Notes: generated from the letters alone by a model not told the origin. A stretch of DNA of 36,989 nucleotides from a virus (IMGVR_UViG_3300005253_000358:1-36989); one strand, 5' to 3'; shown: positions 28,029 to 36,947, counted from the first letter of the stretch. Numbers and translations are program-made.

Positions 28029-28281
28029 ACCGCTAAAAGACAATGTGATAGTCGAACCTGTAGTTAACCCGGACCTGATACCAGGCGGGATTACCTTACC
28101 TGAACGTTCCAGAGATGCTCTTCGATTCGGCAGAGTAGCGTATGTTGGCCCTGATGTACAAGGCCTTAAACCAGGTGATACTGTGATATTACCGACTTGG
28201 AACGATGATGAGTTAGAAATTGATGGCAAGAAATACATCGTACTCGCAGAGAAAGCTATAAGTGTGAGGATCACCGAATGA
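28021..28281 (+). CDS. GroES-like co-chaperonin
   Basis: The product has 86 residues. IEPLKDNVIVEPV, PGGITLPERS, GRVAYVGPDVQG, LKPGDTVILPTW and KYIVLAEKAISVRI match the Cpn10/GroES fold in order. The GITLPE region stands where the mobile loop binds GroEL. Phage GroES homologues such as T4 Gp31 adapt host GroEL to fold capsid protein, and this one lies ahead of the capsid operon. No GroEL is seen. AAAGGAGAACAC precedes the ATG. Confidence 0.85.
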   Translation: MIEPLKDNVIVEPVVNPDLIPGGITLPERSRDALRFGRVAYVGPDVQGLKPGDTVILPTWNDDELEIDGKKYIVLAEKAISVRITE

Positions 28282-28496
28282 GCCTAACCATGACTGTATT
28301 GAAGGAAGGTGATGAGTGTCAGTTCTTTGCCGATGAGTTTCCTACAGAACCCGGAGTTAAGTTTGCCATGTCAGCCAAGCCAGCGACATTTATACGCAGA
28401 TATATGTTTCAACAGGATACCGGCGATCATGGTCCCCTGTTGACTATTCCACTCGCCGATGCGAAGAAAATGGCTCAGGAGATACTTAAACTATGA
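28278..28496 (+). CDS. Hypothetical protein, 72 aa
   Basis: ATGA overlaps link it to both neighbours. The product is a small beta domain (VKFAMSAKPATFIRRYMF) with a C-terminal helix (ADAKKMAQEILKL). The family is not recognised. Confidence 0.65.
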   Translation: MSLTMTVLKEGDECQFFADEFPTEPGVKFAMSAKPATFIRRYMFQQDTGDHGPLLTIPLADAKKMAQEILKL

Positions 28497-28696
28497 ACCA
28501 AACCCAAATAGGTAAGATCTACGATAGTTTCCCTGAGGGCCAACAGAACATCCCCCGTGCAGAGTTCATCAAACGAGCGATGAATACTATGAATTCGGCC
28601 AGGTGTAAGAAGATTCTCAATATAATGGCCGAGAAGAAACATCGGGGCCGGGTACAGCGAGCGGTTATAGACAGTGCGATAACCAGGGGAACGTGA
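28493..28696 (+). CDS. Hypothetical basic protein, 67 aa
   Basis: ATGA overlap upstream and TGATG overlap downstream. The product is helical and basic at the end (NSARCKKILNIMAEKKHRGRVQRAV), with a possible small helix-turn-helix. The function is unknown. Confidence 0.6.
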   Translation: MNQTQIGKIYDSFPEGQQNIPRAEFIKRAMNTMNSARCKKILNIMAEKKHRGRVQRAVIDSAITRGT

Positions 28697-28917
28697 TGAG
28701 TAAGTTCTATGTAGCTTATGAAGATAAAGGCCCATCTGGTCCATGTGGACAATCAGTAGAATGCACAAGATCTCATTATGATCTGTATATATTTGACGAT
28801 GAAGAAAGTGCCAGGGCGTTTATATCTAAAGCAAGACCTAACGCAAGTAGAGTGATGCCAAAGGTCGTTGGGTTCTGGTCAGAGGATATGGGAAATGTTA
28901 TTGCGATAACAAGATGA
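28696..28917 (+). CDS. Hypothetical protein, 73 aa
   Basis: The ATG lies in a TGATG overlap. The product is a small alpha/beta domain (SKFYVAYEDKGP, DLYIFDDEESARAFISKA, VVGFWSEDMGNVIAI). Nothing was recognised. It is joined by ATGA to the Zn-ribbon gene downstream. Confidence 0.6.
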   Translation: MSKFYVAYEDKGPSGPCGQSVECTRSHYDLYIFDDEESARAFISKARPNASRVMPKVVGFWSEDMGNVIAITR

Positions 28918-29186
28918 AAGAAGAACTACTCAAGCATATCAAACCAGGCGAGTTTACGTTTTGTAGCAGATGTGGTTCTATATGCAGACGAGGGAGCGAA
29001 GCTTTTATGTGTGTGCGTTGTAGATGCTCTATGTTTAGTAGGAAAGAAGTTACTGAATTGGAAAAACAAATAATGTTTGCCGAACAATCACTTGAGCAGA
29101 GTATGAGTGATTTATGCAAGGCCCATAGACAATATATAGCTGAAGTGCGTAGTGAAGTAGAGGAGATAACTAATGCCAGTAGGTGA
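28914..29186 (+). CDS. Zinc-ribbon plus coiled-coil protein, 90 aa
   Basis: CSRCGSICRRG and CVRCRC (residues 17-38) are a Cys4 zinc ribbon. The rest, VTELEKQIMFAEQSLEQSMS and on, is one long coiled-coil-like helix. It may be a DNA- or protein-binding adaptor in assembly. The start is an ATGA overlap; the end overlaps the next gene by 14 bp. Confidence 0.65.
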   Translation: MKEELLKHIKPGEFTFCSRCGSICRRGSEAFMCVRCRCSMFSRKEVTELEKQIMFAEQSLEQSMSDLCKAHRQYIAEVRSEVEEITNASR

Positions 29187-29526
29187 ACAATATTCATGTG
29201 ACAACAGTGGTAACAGAGTTCCAGCCGTTGTAGAAGCATCTGATCCCGTAGCCGCGAGCGGAATAACATTGACAATTACTACGAGTGGTACGGATTATAC
29301 ACAGACATTGGTTGCTGGCCAAATGTATGTTATAACGTTTGTGGGCACAGCGGGCAAAGTGATGCTTGCGGGTATAACAGGAGTGACATCTACGGCAGCA
29401 AATGTCGAATGGATATTCATGGCCAATGTTAATTATATCTTCCGTATGCCGTTTGGTAAGACTACTCTGTATTTTGAAGCTAATGAAAGCAGCACAGTAG
29501 CGTATGTTAGGAAACTTGCAGAATGA
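29173..29526 (+). CDS. Putative small beta-sandwich structural protein, 117 aa
   Basis: AGAGGAGATAACTA precedes the ATG inside the previous gene. The product is almost all beta and rich in Thr, Ala, Gly and Val (GITLTITTSGTDYTQTLV, AGKVMLAGITGVTS), typical for a head decoration or similar virion protein. Its place before TerL, not beside the capsid gene, leaves this open. Confidence 0.5.
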   Translation: MPVGEQYSCDNSGNRVPAVVEASDPVAASGITLTITTSGTDYTQTLVAGQMYVITFVGTAGKVMLAGITGVTSTAANVEWIFMANVNYIFRMPFGKTTLYFEANESSTVAYVRKLAE

Positions 29527-29921
29527 AAGACGATCACGGTAAAAAAGTAGTAGCCGGTAAACTGCTCTCGAAGTTCATCCGAGAGATCGCCAGCGAAGAG
29601 TATGACGATCCGATCATCAAAGCCAGAGGTGAAGAGGCTGTGATGGTGACTAAGGCCGAAGCCATTGCAAGACATATATGGAATGTGGCTCTTGGTTATG
29701 TAGAGGAAATTGATATATGCAAGGATGGAGTTAAGACGGGTGTTAAATTAGAAACCCACAGACCGGATAAATGGGCGATTAGTATTATCTGGGATCGGAT
29801 GGAAGGCAGGGTAGGTCAGGCAGATACTAAGGCGGGTAATGACAAGGCAAGTCTTGCTGATAAAGTATCTGAACAGGGTAAGAAACGCCTGGCCCAGATA
29901 GCGAAATCGAGTATTAAATGA
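29523..29921 (+). CDS. Putative terminase small subunit
   Basis: The product has 132 residues. Helical VTKAEAIARHIWNVALGYVEE followed by RPDKWAISIIWDRMEGRVGQ is the pattern of a family often found just before TerL (DUF5681-like). It has a Lys-rich tail. By position and layout it is the DNA-recognition partner of TerL. No classic HTH is evident, so the call is moderate. Confidence 0.6.
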   Translation: MKDDHGKKVVAGKLLSKFIREIASEEYDDPIIKARGEEAVMVTKAEAIARHIWNVALGYVEEIDICKDGVKTGVKLETHRPDKWAISIIWDRMEGRVGQADTKAGNDKASLADKVSEQGKKRLAQIAKSSIK

Positions 29922-30013
29922 AAATAATATTTGTTACTACTACATTACCACTTTTAATTGGGACATTAATCGGTCTTGTTATCTTCATGGTAGCAGAGTT
30001 CTTTGAAAAGTAA
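29918..30013 (+). CDS. Single-TM micropeptide, 31 aa
   Basis: The ATG lies in an ATGA overlap with the small terminase gene. The product MKIIFVTTTLPLLIGTLIGL with VIFMVAEFFEK is one membrane helix with a charged end. It ends 5 bp before TerL. The function is unknown; such peptides can be holin-like. Confidence 0.5.
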   Translation: MKIIFVTTTLPLLIGTLIGLVIFMVAEFFEK

Positions 30014-30018
30014 ATAGT

Positions 30019-31938
30019 GTGATTGATATAGCAGAAAAACTGAAGCCAGAACTTGCGACACCTTTTCCGAATATTCCTGAAACGTGGAAATGTTCCAGGA
30101 CTGGGTTGGTAGTCCCCAAAAGAGAATTGCTCAATATTAATTACCGAGCAAACGTCTTACACGATGCTGAATATGATAAAGGCTTCCAGGCTGATCTAAT
30201 GGCGGCAAGTAAGGAATCTCTTTTGTTCTGGGTTAATACATTTGTGTGGACATTCCACCAGTTTGATGTAGAAGGTGACACAGGAGAGCGAAAAGAAGCC
30301 GAACAAGTCCACAACCCGTTTAATTCGTGGGAGATTCAGGATATTCTCTTTGAACGTCTGGTGTGGCATCTTGCTAACGCTAAAGACATCTTGATTAATA
30401 AGTCTCGTGATATGGGTGCCTCGTGGATCTGCACCATATTTTTGCACTGGTTGTGGTTGTTCAGACCTGATTCACAGTTACTCGAATTGTCACGTACAGA
30501 GCCATATGTAGATCAGGCTGGAAACATGAAGGCGTTATTCCAAAAGCACGATTACATCAATACTTGGTTGCCGGAATGGATGGTACCACCACAGTGCGGT
30601 GTAGGACAAAAGTATCGCACCAAGATGCACCTTTATAACATTCTCAATGGTTCTTGTATTGATGGTGAATCAACTACAGAGCACGCTGCGTCTGGTGACA
30701 GACGACTTGTGGCTTTATTGGATGAGTTTGCCAAAGTGAAGCATGGGCAGTTAATGCGTTCTGCAACACGAGATGCGGCTTTGTTGCGTATCGTAAATTC
30801 GACTGTGGCGGGTCCCGGCACTGAGTACAGCAAATGGAAGAACGATGGAACGATCATAGTGTTTCCGTTGATGTGGTGGGATCATCCAGATAAAGGCAAG
30901 GGTAGGCGTGTAGATCAGGATCGAGTGACAAACGCATGGAAAATTCGGTCCCCGTGGTATGATAATGAAGCAGAAGTCAGGTCACCAAAGGAAATGGCAA
31001 GAGAAATCGATGCCAATGATCTTGAAGCTGGTTCGACATTCTTCACTGTCACGAATATTGATAAACACATAGCGATATTCGGTAAGCAACCTAAGACGCG
31101 TTGGGACATTGATCTGGCCAGGGGGGTACCGAGTGACAGTATTCCAATGATCCTTAAGAAAAAGGATCTAAAGAAAGTAGTATGCAAGAGAGCGGTTAAG
31201 GGCAAGCTTAAGATCTGGGTTAATCTGATAAATGGCAGGTTGGATCAGAATCTCGATTACGTTATTGGTTTCGATTTGTCTAAAGGACAGGGTGCTTCCA
31301 ATTCAGTCGGATCTATTAAATGCCGACAGACTGGTGAGAAAGTAGGTGAGTGGGCTGACGCTAATACGCCACCTTTTGAAATGGCTCGTGTCGGTGTGGC
31401 CTTGGCTTTATGGGTTGGCGGTCGAAAGAAATTGCCGTTTCTTAAATGGGAGATGAATGGTGATCCAGGTTTTGATTTTGGTAAGCGAATTGTTAAAGAG
31501 TTTCATTATCCGTACTATTACCGTGACATTAAAGTTGGGAATATTAGGGATAAGAAAACTAAGAAATATGGTTGGCACAATAATGCGAAGTCTAAAGGTG
31601 AATTACTTAATGCGTATGACCGCGCATTAGCTCATGGTGGCTATATCAACCATTCTATAAAAGCACTTGAGGAAGCCAAGACTTATATTTATAATGATGA
31701 TGGATCGATTGGACCAGCATGTTTGGTTGAAGAGAGTTCTTCTGCAAAAAAGACACATGGCGATAGAACGATGGCTGACGCATTAACTATAGAGGACAAG
31801 TATTATAAGATGAGGAACAGACAAGAGGCATCGGAATCTAAAAATGACATGAGAACAGCCGCAGGGAGAAGAGTAGCATTGAAGCAGAAACGTGCCAAGT
31901 CGAAGGGGTGGCGAGCTAAGTTTGATTTTAGAGGATAG
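30019..31938 (+). CDS. Terminase large subunit
   Basis: The product has 639 residues. The ATPase has a degenerate Walker A INKSRDMGAS near residue 122 and Walker B LVALLDEFAK near 232; a coupling-motif region follows. The nuclease domain has GFDLSKG near 419, GDPGFDFG near 487 and DRTMADAL near 587, the three acidic positions of an RNase H-like nuclease. It packages DNA into the prohead. The start is GTG with a poor ribosome-binding site, so translation may be coupled to the micropeptide. Confidence 0.93.
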   Translation: MIDIAEKLKPELATPFPNIPETWKCSRTGLVVPKRELLNINYRANVLHDAEYDKGFQADLMAASKESLLFWVNTFVWTFHQFDVEGDTGERKEAEQVHNPFNSWEIQDILFERLVWHLANAKDILINKSRDMGASWICTIFLHWLWLFRPDSQLLELSRTEPYVDQAGNMKALFQKHDYINTWLPEWMVPPQCGVGQKYRTKMHLYNILNGSCIDGESTTEHAASGDRRLVALLDEFAKVKHGQLMRSATRDAALLRIVNSTVAGPGTEYSKWKNDGTIIVFPLMWWDHPDKGKGRRVDQDRVTNAWKIRSPWYDNEAEVRSPKEMAREIDANDLEAGSTFFTVTNIDKHIAIFGKQPKTRWDIDLARGVPSDSIPMILKKKDLKKVVCKRAVKGKLKIWVNLINGRLDQNLDYVIGFDLSKGQGASNSVGSIKCRQTGEKVGEWADANTPPFEMARVGVALALWVGGRKKLPFLKWEMNGDPGFDFGKRIVKEFHYPYYYRDIKVGNIRDKKTKKYGWHNNAKSKGELLNAYDRALAHGGYINHSIKALEEAKTYIYNDDGSIGPACLVEESSSAKKTHGDRTMADALTIEDKYYKMRNRQEASESKNDMRTAAGRRVALKQKRAKSKGWRAKFDFRG

Positions 31939-31941
31939 AGA

Positions 31942-32190
31942 ATGAAATTATATCACCAAACAAAAATAGAAAATATTGAATCTATTCTAAAAATAGGTTT
32001 AATTCCGAATAAATCGGGAATACTATATCTGTCCCCGCGTTCAGATTTAGGTTTTGGTGATGTTACTTTAGAAGTTGAAACTGGAGACAATAAACTTACC
32101 GCATTTGATGATTGTAAAGAATGGGAAGTTTTATGTTGGGGTGGAATAGAACCTTCTAACATAAAGATTCTGGAGAATGTTAATGCCTGA
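31942..32190 (+). CDS. ADP-ribosyltransferase-like mini-protein, 82 aa
   Basis: MKLYHQTKIENIESILKIGL, then ILYLSPRSD, VTLEVET and WEVLCWGGIEPSNIKIL match the start, YLSP strand and final GxIPPxNI pattern of short proteins in the ADP-ribosyltransferase/Tpt1 superfamily. The YHxT motif usually contacts NAD. The usual C-terminal Glu-containing part is short, so activity is uncertain. AGAGGATAGAGA precedes the ATG; the end overlaps the portal start. Confidence 0.6.
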   Translation: MKLYHQTKIENIESILKIGLIPNKSGILYLSPRSDLGFGDVTLEVETGDNKLTAFDDCKEWEVLCWGGIEPSNIKILENVNA

Positions 32191-33967
32191 GTATTTTACA
32201 CCAAACAAATTCGCTCTCGCAGTCAAACAGGGATTCGAGAGAAACCGAAGGCACCGAAGAGCCAGGGCGATGTTCATCAAGGAATATGTTGGAAGATATT
32301 ACGCATCTGAGTACGGCTTGACTGGTGAAGAACCAATCAACTTGATATTCAATACTATTCGTGCGACAGTGCCCAATCTCGTGATGAAATCTGGTATTAA
32401 TAAAGTATCAACTGCGATTGTTGAATACGAACAATATGCTTATTTACTCGGACTTGCATTAGACAAAGGCGACAAGCAGATAAAGATTAAAGATACATTG
32501 CGTGCCGCTATTGTTGATGCGTTCTTTATGATGGGTATAGCCAAAACTGGTTTAGCTGGTGGCGGCCAGATATTGAACTTCGGTGACATATTTATTGACG
32601 AAGGCCAAGTGTACACCGATCTTGTTGACTTCGATGATTTCACTGCTGATCCGTCATGCAAAGACTATCGCAAAGCAGCTTTTCTGGGTGACAGGAATCG
32701 AGTCCCGAGACAGATTTTGTTGGATGATGATGAGTTTGACCATGATCTCGTAATGAAAATACCGAAATCGACTCATCCTAATGCCAAAGATAAAGTTGAA
32801 TCTCTTAGTAAGAGAAATTTCAGCGATAGTGAGATGTACACGCTTCAGGATTTTGTAGATGTTGTAGAAGTATTTGTACCAGGAGCTAACGCACTACTTA
32901 CTATACCAGACCCACACCAAATAATTCTTCCTGAGTATCTTGCCGCACGAGATTACTATGGTCCGAAAGAAGGACCATATTCCATACTTGCTTTAACACA
33001 ACCTGTGCCTGGTAATCCATTTCCGGTAGCTCCGGTTGGGATTCATTATGATCTACATGTGATGGCCAATAAGATGATGGTCAAACAAATGAATCAGGCT
33101 GACCGCGAAAAGAGTCTTGGTATTGTAGATCCGGCAGGTGCTGATGAGGCTGAAGATATAAGAACCACTGAAGATGGTGGGATGGTGATGGGCAATCCTG
33201 ATACTGTCAAGGTAATTACTTTTGGCGGCAATAATGTAAAAAGTGAATCCATGCTTCAGCAGTGTCAGATATGGCATAATTATATGTCAGGTAATCCAGA
33301 TCAGATGTCTGGTTTGGTATCTAATGCAGAATCAGCTACACAGGCTAATATTTTGCAGGCTAATGCGACTATCACTATCGAAGATGCACGCGGTATGATT
33401 TATGATTTTGCAGCAGATACTGCCGGGAAGAGGCTTTGGTATTTGCATACTGACCCGTTTATGGATGTTATGCTTTCCAGAAGAAAACCAGGTGGTGAGA
33501 ATATTCAGTTGCATTTGACACCGGAACAAAGAGATGGTGATTTTCTTGATTATGCAGTTACTATTAAAGCAAGATCAATGTCACGTCTTGATCCGGCTGT
33601 TAGAACTAAACGTATTGTAGAGTTTGGTACTAATATTGTTCCGAGTATTTATAATACTGCTGCGGTGGCACAACAGATGGGTAGATCATTTAATCCCGAT
33701 GCGGCTCTTACTGATATAGCAGAAGAGCAGGGTATTCTTGATGATATTCAGGACTGGTTTGATGATCCTGGTTTATCACAACGTATACAATTAGTGATGG
33801 CGATGAATCCTCAGCCAGCAGGTAAGGCCACACCAGGACAGAGTGGTGGTATTAAAGGTATTGCACAACAATCTAAAACACAGACTCCATTTCAGGAGAG
33901 AAAACAAACAGAACAGATAGGGGCAAATGAGAGCCAGTCGGCCAGAACAAGTGAACCAGGAGTATAA
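32183..33967 (+). CDS. Portal protein
   Basis: The product has 594 residues, starting at MPEYFTPNKFA with TCTGGAGAATGTTA upstream. The order after TerL, the length and the architecture fit a portal: an N-terminal helical clip, KTGLAGGGQ and VDFDDFTADPSCKDYRKA in the wing, HYDLHVMANKMMVKQMNQ as a long stem helix, and a Pro/Gln/Ser-rich tail. It forms the ring that TerL docks on. Close match by type of sequence; the family number is not known to me. Confidence 0.85.
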   Translation: MPEYFTPNKFALAVKQGFERNRRHRRARAMFIKEYVGRYYASEYGLTGEEPINLIFNTIRATVPNLVMKSGINKVSTAIVEYEQYAYLLGLALDKGDKQIKIKDTLRAAIVDAFFMMGIAKTGLAGGGQILNFGDIFIDEGQVYTDLVDFDDFTADPSCKDYRKAAFLGDRNRVPRQILLDDDEFDHDLVMKIPKSTHPNAKDKVESLSKRNFSDSEMYTLQDFVDVVEVFVPGANALLTIPDPHQIILPEYLAARDYYGPKEGPYSILALTQPVPGNPFPVAPVGIHYDLHVMANKMMVKQMNQADREKSLGIVDPAGADEAEDIRTTEDGGMVMGNPDTVKVITFGGNNVKSESMLQQCQIWHNYMSGNPDQMSGLVSNAESATQANILQANATITIEDARGMIYDFAADTAGKRLWYLHTDPFMDVMLSRRKPGGENIQLHLTPEQRDGDFLDYAVTIKARSMSRLDPAVRTKRIVEFGTNIVPSIYNTAAVAQQMGRSFNPDAALTDIAEEQGILDDIQDWFDDPGLSQRIQLVMAMNPQPAGKATPGQSGGIKGIAQQSKTQTPFQERKQTEQIGANESQSARTSEPGV

Positions 33968-33969
33968 TT

Positions 33970-34188
33970 ATGCCATACGATAAATATAATTCACTGAAAA
34001 AGAAAAAAAGTAATTGGGTTTCCAGACTCAAGAAAAGTGTTGCGTTATTGAGGGGTCCGGGCCATAGTCCAGCCGGTAAAAAATATGCCGCCAAGAAGAA
34101 ACAATATACGTCTATGGCAACTAAAGGTGTTGAAAGGCGATTGAAAGCTGCTGGTCTTACAGATGCAGAAATAAAAAGATTGAGGTAA
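33970..34188 (+). CDS. Small very basic protein, 72 aa
   Basis: CAGGAGTATAATT precedes the ATG. The product is Lys/Arg-rich throughout (KKKKSNWVSRLKKSVALL, AAKKKQYTSM) with a C-terminal helix (ATKGVERRLKAAGLTDAEIKRLR) like a small DNA-binding helix pair. It might package with DNA or be an assembly protein; not recognised. Confidence 0.65.
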   Translation: MPYDKYNSLKKKKSNWVSRLKKSVALLRGPGHSPAGKKYAAKKKQYTSMATKGVERRLKAAGLTDAEIKRLR

Positions 34189-34192
34189 CAAT

Positions 34193-34537
34193 ATGCCGCT
34201 ATATAAATTTGCTTGTGACTGTGGACACAGACAAGAAGTGACATGGCCGATGAGCCGGTCCAATGAGCTTATTGTGTGTGCGTGTGGTAAGGAAATGTAT
34301 CGAGAGTATAATTTCCATAATAAGAATATGAGTTATAGCCGCCCTATACATTCAGATTCACTTGCCATAGCACCAAGTCAACGGGTAGAACACGAGCAAA
34401 GATTTCCTGATATAAAACTTGATGTTGCTTGTCGTCCTATTTTCGATAATGTGCAGACGCACCAGAAATATTTGAATGATTGTAATTTGGTGAAGGACCG
34501 CCAGAAATTGAAAGTCAAGGGAGTGAGAATAGCCTAA
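34193..34537 (+). CDS. FmdB-like zinc-ribbon protein, 114 aa
   Basis: MPLYKFACDCGH and CACGKEM about 20 residues on form the N-terminal ribbon (Cys pairs plus His) of the FmdB/regulatory zinc-ribbon type, which occurs in many phage structural clusters. The remainder is polar with a HIS-rich stretch (HSDSLAIAPSQRVEHEQRF). Role not known. GAGGTAACAAT precedes the ATG. Confidence 0.7.
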   Translation: MPLYKFACDCGHRQEVTWPMSRSNELIVCACGKEMYREYNFHNKNMSYSRPIHSDSLAIAPSQRVEHEQRFPDIKLDVACRPIFDNVQTHQKYLNDCNLVKDRQKLKVKGVRIA

Positions 34538-34551
34538 TAAATTATCTTACC

Positions 34552-34571
34552 CTCTAAGAATTATCTTAGAG
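34552..34571 (+). terminator. Perfect 8-bp hairpin between gene sets
   Basis: CTCTAAGA, loop ATTA, TCTTAGAG: an 8-bp perfect stem with a 4-base loop. No U-tract follows. It lies 23 bases before the scaffold start and could be a processing site, an mRNA stabiliser or a weak terminator. AATTATCTTA is repeated directly on both sides. Confidence 0.45.
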
Positions 34572-34594
34572 CAACATAATGAAAGGGTGCAGGA

Positions 34595-35734
34595 ATGAGA
34601 AAAGCAATGGAATATCAAGAACAGGCTACGGAAACTACTGAGGCCGAACACACAGAGTCTTTGAAAGATGCGAATGTAGCTGTTGAAGATGTTAAACTCG
34701 TAAATACAGTGCAGGAGAGGCTCGATAATCTGCGTGAGATTACAAAAGAAGAAACGACAGTTTCAGATGAAGAGAATGATGATTCTACCTCTGAAGTTAA
34801 GGATGGTAGTGACGCACAGGAGAGCGATCAGACAGAATCTCAAACTGAATCAACTGAATCTACCTCGGAAGCGGAAGTTAAAGAGGATGGCAGTATCAAA
34901 ATACCGGATGCTTATATGCGGGCTGCTGTTCATCACGGATTGAATAAAGAAGATGTTGGTGACATGGTTAAGGCTAACCCTGAATCAGCTATGAAGTTGC
35001 TTGAGAGTTGCTACTTGAGCGTTAATAACGCATCGCGCGAATGGTCAGAATTAGGTCGTGCAAAGATTGAAGTGGAACGTGCAAAGACTATAGAGCAGAC
35101 TGTTACTGAAGTAGTTGAGCAGGTAGACCCAACTATGGCGGCTAAAGTCGCTAAGTTGAGGAAAGAGTACCCAGATGATCCGCTGATTGAAGTTATCATC
35201 ACTGATCTGGAAAAGAAACCTAAACCTGTTCAGCAAGTACAACCTGTTCCACAGGCACGGCAGAATTACGAAACTGCGACTGCACGAGCCAATGTAGCAG
35301 GTAACCTTGCTATTGACCAAAGGGTTAATGCTTTCTTTGGTGCCGACACTATGACACCCTATGATAAGTTCTATGGCAAACTTGAACTTGGCCAGATTCC
35401 AGAAGATCTTACTAATGGTCAGCAACTTAACAGAATCACTGTTCTTCAGGAAGCTGAATTTATAATGGCCGGGCACAATAGTAGGGGCCAAAAGATCGAA
35501 GTAGAACAAGCTCTTGAGAAAGCACACTTCATTGTCACTGAACCTATTAGAAAGCAAGTGATACGTGATGGCATAAAGGCAACTGCGACAAAGCGTAAGA
35601 ATAGTATGACGCTCAGACCGTCTGAGAGCAGACGTACAGGTGATAGTCTTAATACTGGGTCATCTAAACCAAGAAACAGAAGTGAATTGGAATTGTCGGT
35701 CCAACAGAATTTAGACCGTGTATTTAAGAATTAA
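34595..35734 (+). CDS. Scaffolding protein
   Basis: The product has 379 residues. Residues 1-100 are acidic and low-complexity (Glu, Thr, Ser runs), then a helical middle (WSELGRAKIEVERAKTIEQ), a Gln/Pro hinge near 210 and a basic C-terminal segment (ATATKRKNSMTLRPSESRR) ending in a helix. This is the usual build of tailed-phage scaffolds, between portal and capsid genes, where the C terminus touches capsid protein. AAAGGGTGCAGGA precedes the ATG; a second start 4 codons later is possible. Confidence 0.75.
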   Translation: MRKAMEYQEQATETTEAEHTESLKDANVAVEDVKLVNTVQERLDNLREITKEETTVSDEENDDSTSEVKDGSDAQESDQTESQTESTESTSEAEVKEDGSIKIPDAYMRAAVHHGLNKEDVGDMVKANPESAMKLLESCYLSVNNASREWSELGRAKIEVERAKTIEQTVTEVVEQVDPTMAAKVAKLRKEYPDDPLIEVIITDLEKKPKPVQQVQPVPQARQNYETATARANVAGNLAIDQRVNAFFGADTMTPYDKFYGKLELGQIPEDLTNGQQLNRITVLQEAEFIMAGHNSRGQKIEVEQALEKAHFIVTEPIRKQVIRDGIKATATKRKNSMTLRPSESRRTGDSLNTGSSKPRNRSELELSVQQNLDRVFKN

Positions 35735-35747
35735 AAAGGAGTAAGAA

Positions 35748-36869
35748 ATGGCTGGAACAAAGAATGCAGATTTGATTGATCTTATTGCAACTACTCTGCC
35801 GAATCTTCCTGAGCAATACTTTGAGGTAACGTGGACTAACAACGACTACGAAGCCTGTCGTATTTATCAGAGAGAGCGAATGGAGATTGATGGTGGAACT
35901 TCAATCAAACGTAAAGTTATGTTTAGTCCGACCGGGAATGCTCGTTATCGTAGACTTTTCGATACCGATGATCCTGCTGTGTCGGATGTGATGGTTGAAA
36001 TTGATGTACCCTGGACTCAGATAGGTACACATTATTCTTGGGATATTCTTGAGATTAAGCGTAATGCTAATTCCGCAAGGGGATTCATTCGTTTACTCGA
36101 AACCAGACGGATCGATGGCCTGTGGAGTCTTGCAGATTTGATCGAAGAGCGTTTCTGGAAAACCCCGGATAGTTCAACCGATGATTTGAATCCATATGGT
36201 GTGCCGTACTACCTCAATATGTTAGATGTAGGTGGGACAACTGCTGGTTTCAATGGAAAAAATGTTGTTTTCGGAGATAGGAGTCTAAGTGTTACTTGTG
36301 CAGGTATTAGTACAACCACTGAGCCGAGATGGGCTAACTGGGCGGCTGTTTATACGAAGGTGGACAATGCTTTACTTGAGGCTTTTCGTTTAGCTTTTAC
36401 GAGAACCAAATTCAAAGCTCCGTTGATTATCAACGATCCGTCACAGGCACGTAATGCTGCCAAGAGAGTTTATTGTAACAGTGATACTATCGTGAAGTTA
36501 CAGGTATTAGCTGATGCAAGAGATGATTTCCATCGTGGTAAAGATGTACTTGGCAATATTCGTATCGATGATGGTGCTACAGTGTATCTGAATCGTTTGC
36601 CGGTTGTCTATATTACTCAGCTTGATGATGCACAAGTTGCACCCACAGGTGCCGCTTCTGCAACCATGGAAGTAGATCCGATCTATTGTGTGGACTTCGA
36701 GAAGTTCATCCCTTATGTTCAGGATGGTTACTGGATGGAAGAGGGTGAGCCGATGACTGATAGAACTCAGCATACGACTTTCACTATTTTCCTGGATGGT
36801 TCACATAATAACCTGTGCGTTAATCGCAGACAAGCGGGATTCGTTTTACATAAGCCTATTGTGGCTTAA
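35748..36869 (+). CDS. Major capsid protein
   Basis: The product has 373 residues, with an ideal ribosome-binding site AAAGGAGTAAGAA. It follows the scaffold gene and precedes the next late gene. The N-terminal arm (MAGTKNADLIDLIATTLPNLPEQ), a spine-type long helix (GFIRLLETRRIDGLWSLADLIEERF) and beta-rich remainder are consistent with an HK97-fold capsid subunit. The strong ribosome-binding site fits high expression. No protease gene is in the window. Confidence 0.85.
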   Translation: MAGTKNADLIDLIATTLPNLPEQYFEVTWTNNDYEACRIYQRERMEIDGGTSIKRKVMFSPTGNARYRRLFDTDDPAVSDVMVEIDVPWTQIGTHYSWDILEIKRNANSARGFIRLLETRRIDGLWSLADLIEERFWKTPDSSTDDLNPYGVPYYLNMLDVGGTTAGFNGKNVVFGDRSLSVTCAGISTTTEPRWANWAAVYTKVDNALLEAFRLAFTRTKFKAPLIINDPSQARNAAKRVYCNSDTIVKLQVLADARDDFHRGKDVLGNIRIDDGATVYLNRLPVVYITQLDDAQVAPTGAASATMEVDPIYCVDFEKFIPYVQDGYWMEEGEPMTDRTQHTTFTIFLDGSHNNLCVNRRQAGFVLHKPIVA

Positions 36870-36872
36870 CCA

Positions 36873-36891
36873 ACACCAATCATGTTGGTGT
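36873..36891 (+). terminator. Hairpin after the capsid gene
   Basis: ACACCAA, loop TCATG, TTGGTGT: a 7-bp stem three bases after the capsid stop. It has no U-tract. It may be a partial terminator or 3' stabiliser that sets capsid mRNA apart from downstream genes. Confidence 0.45.
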
Positions 36892-36947
36892 AACTGAAAT
36901 ATTAACCTGGTGGGGTATGATAGCTCCATTGATAACAGGAGAATAAA

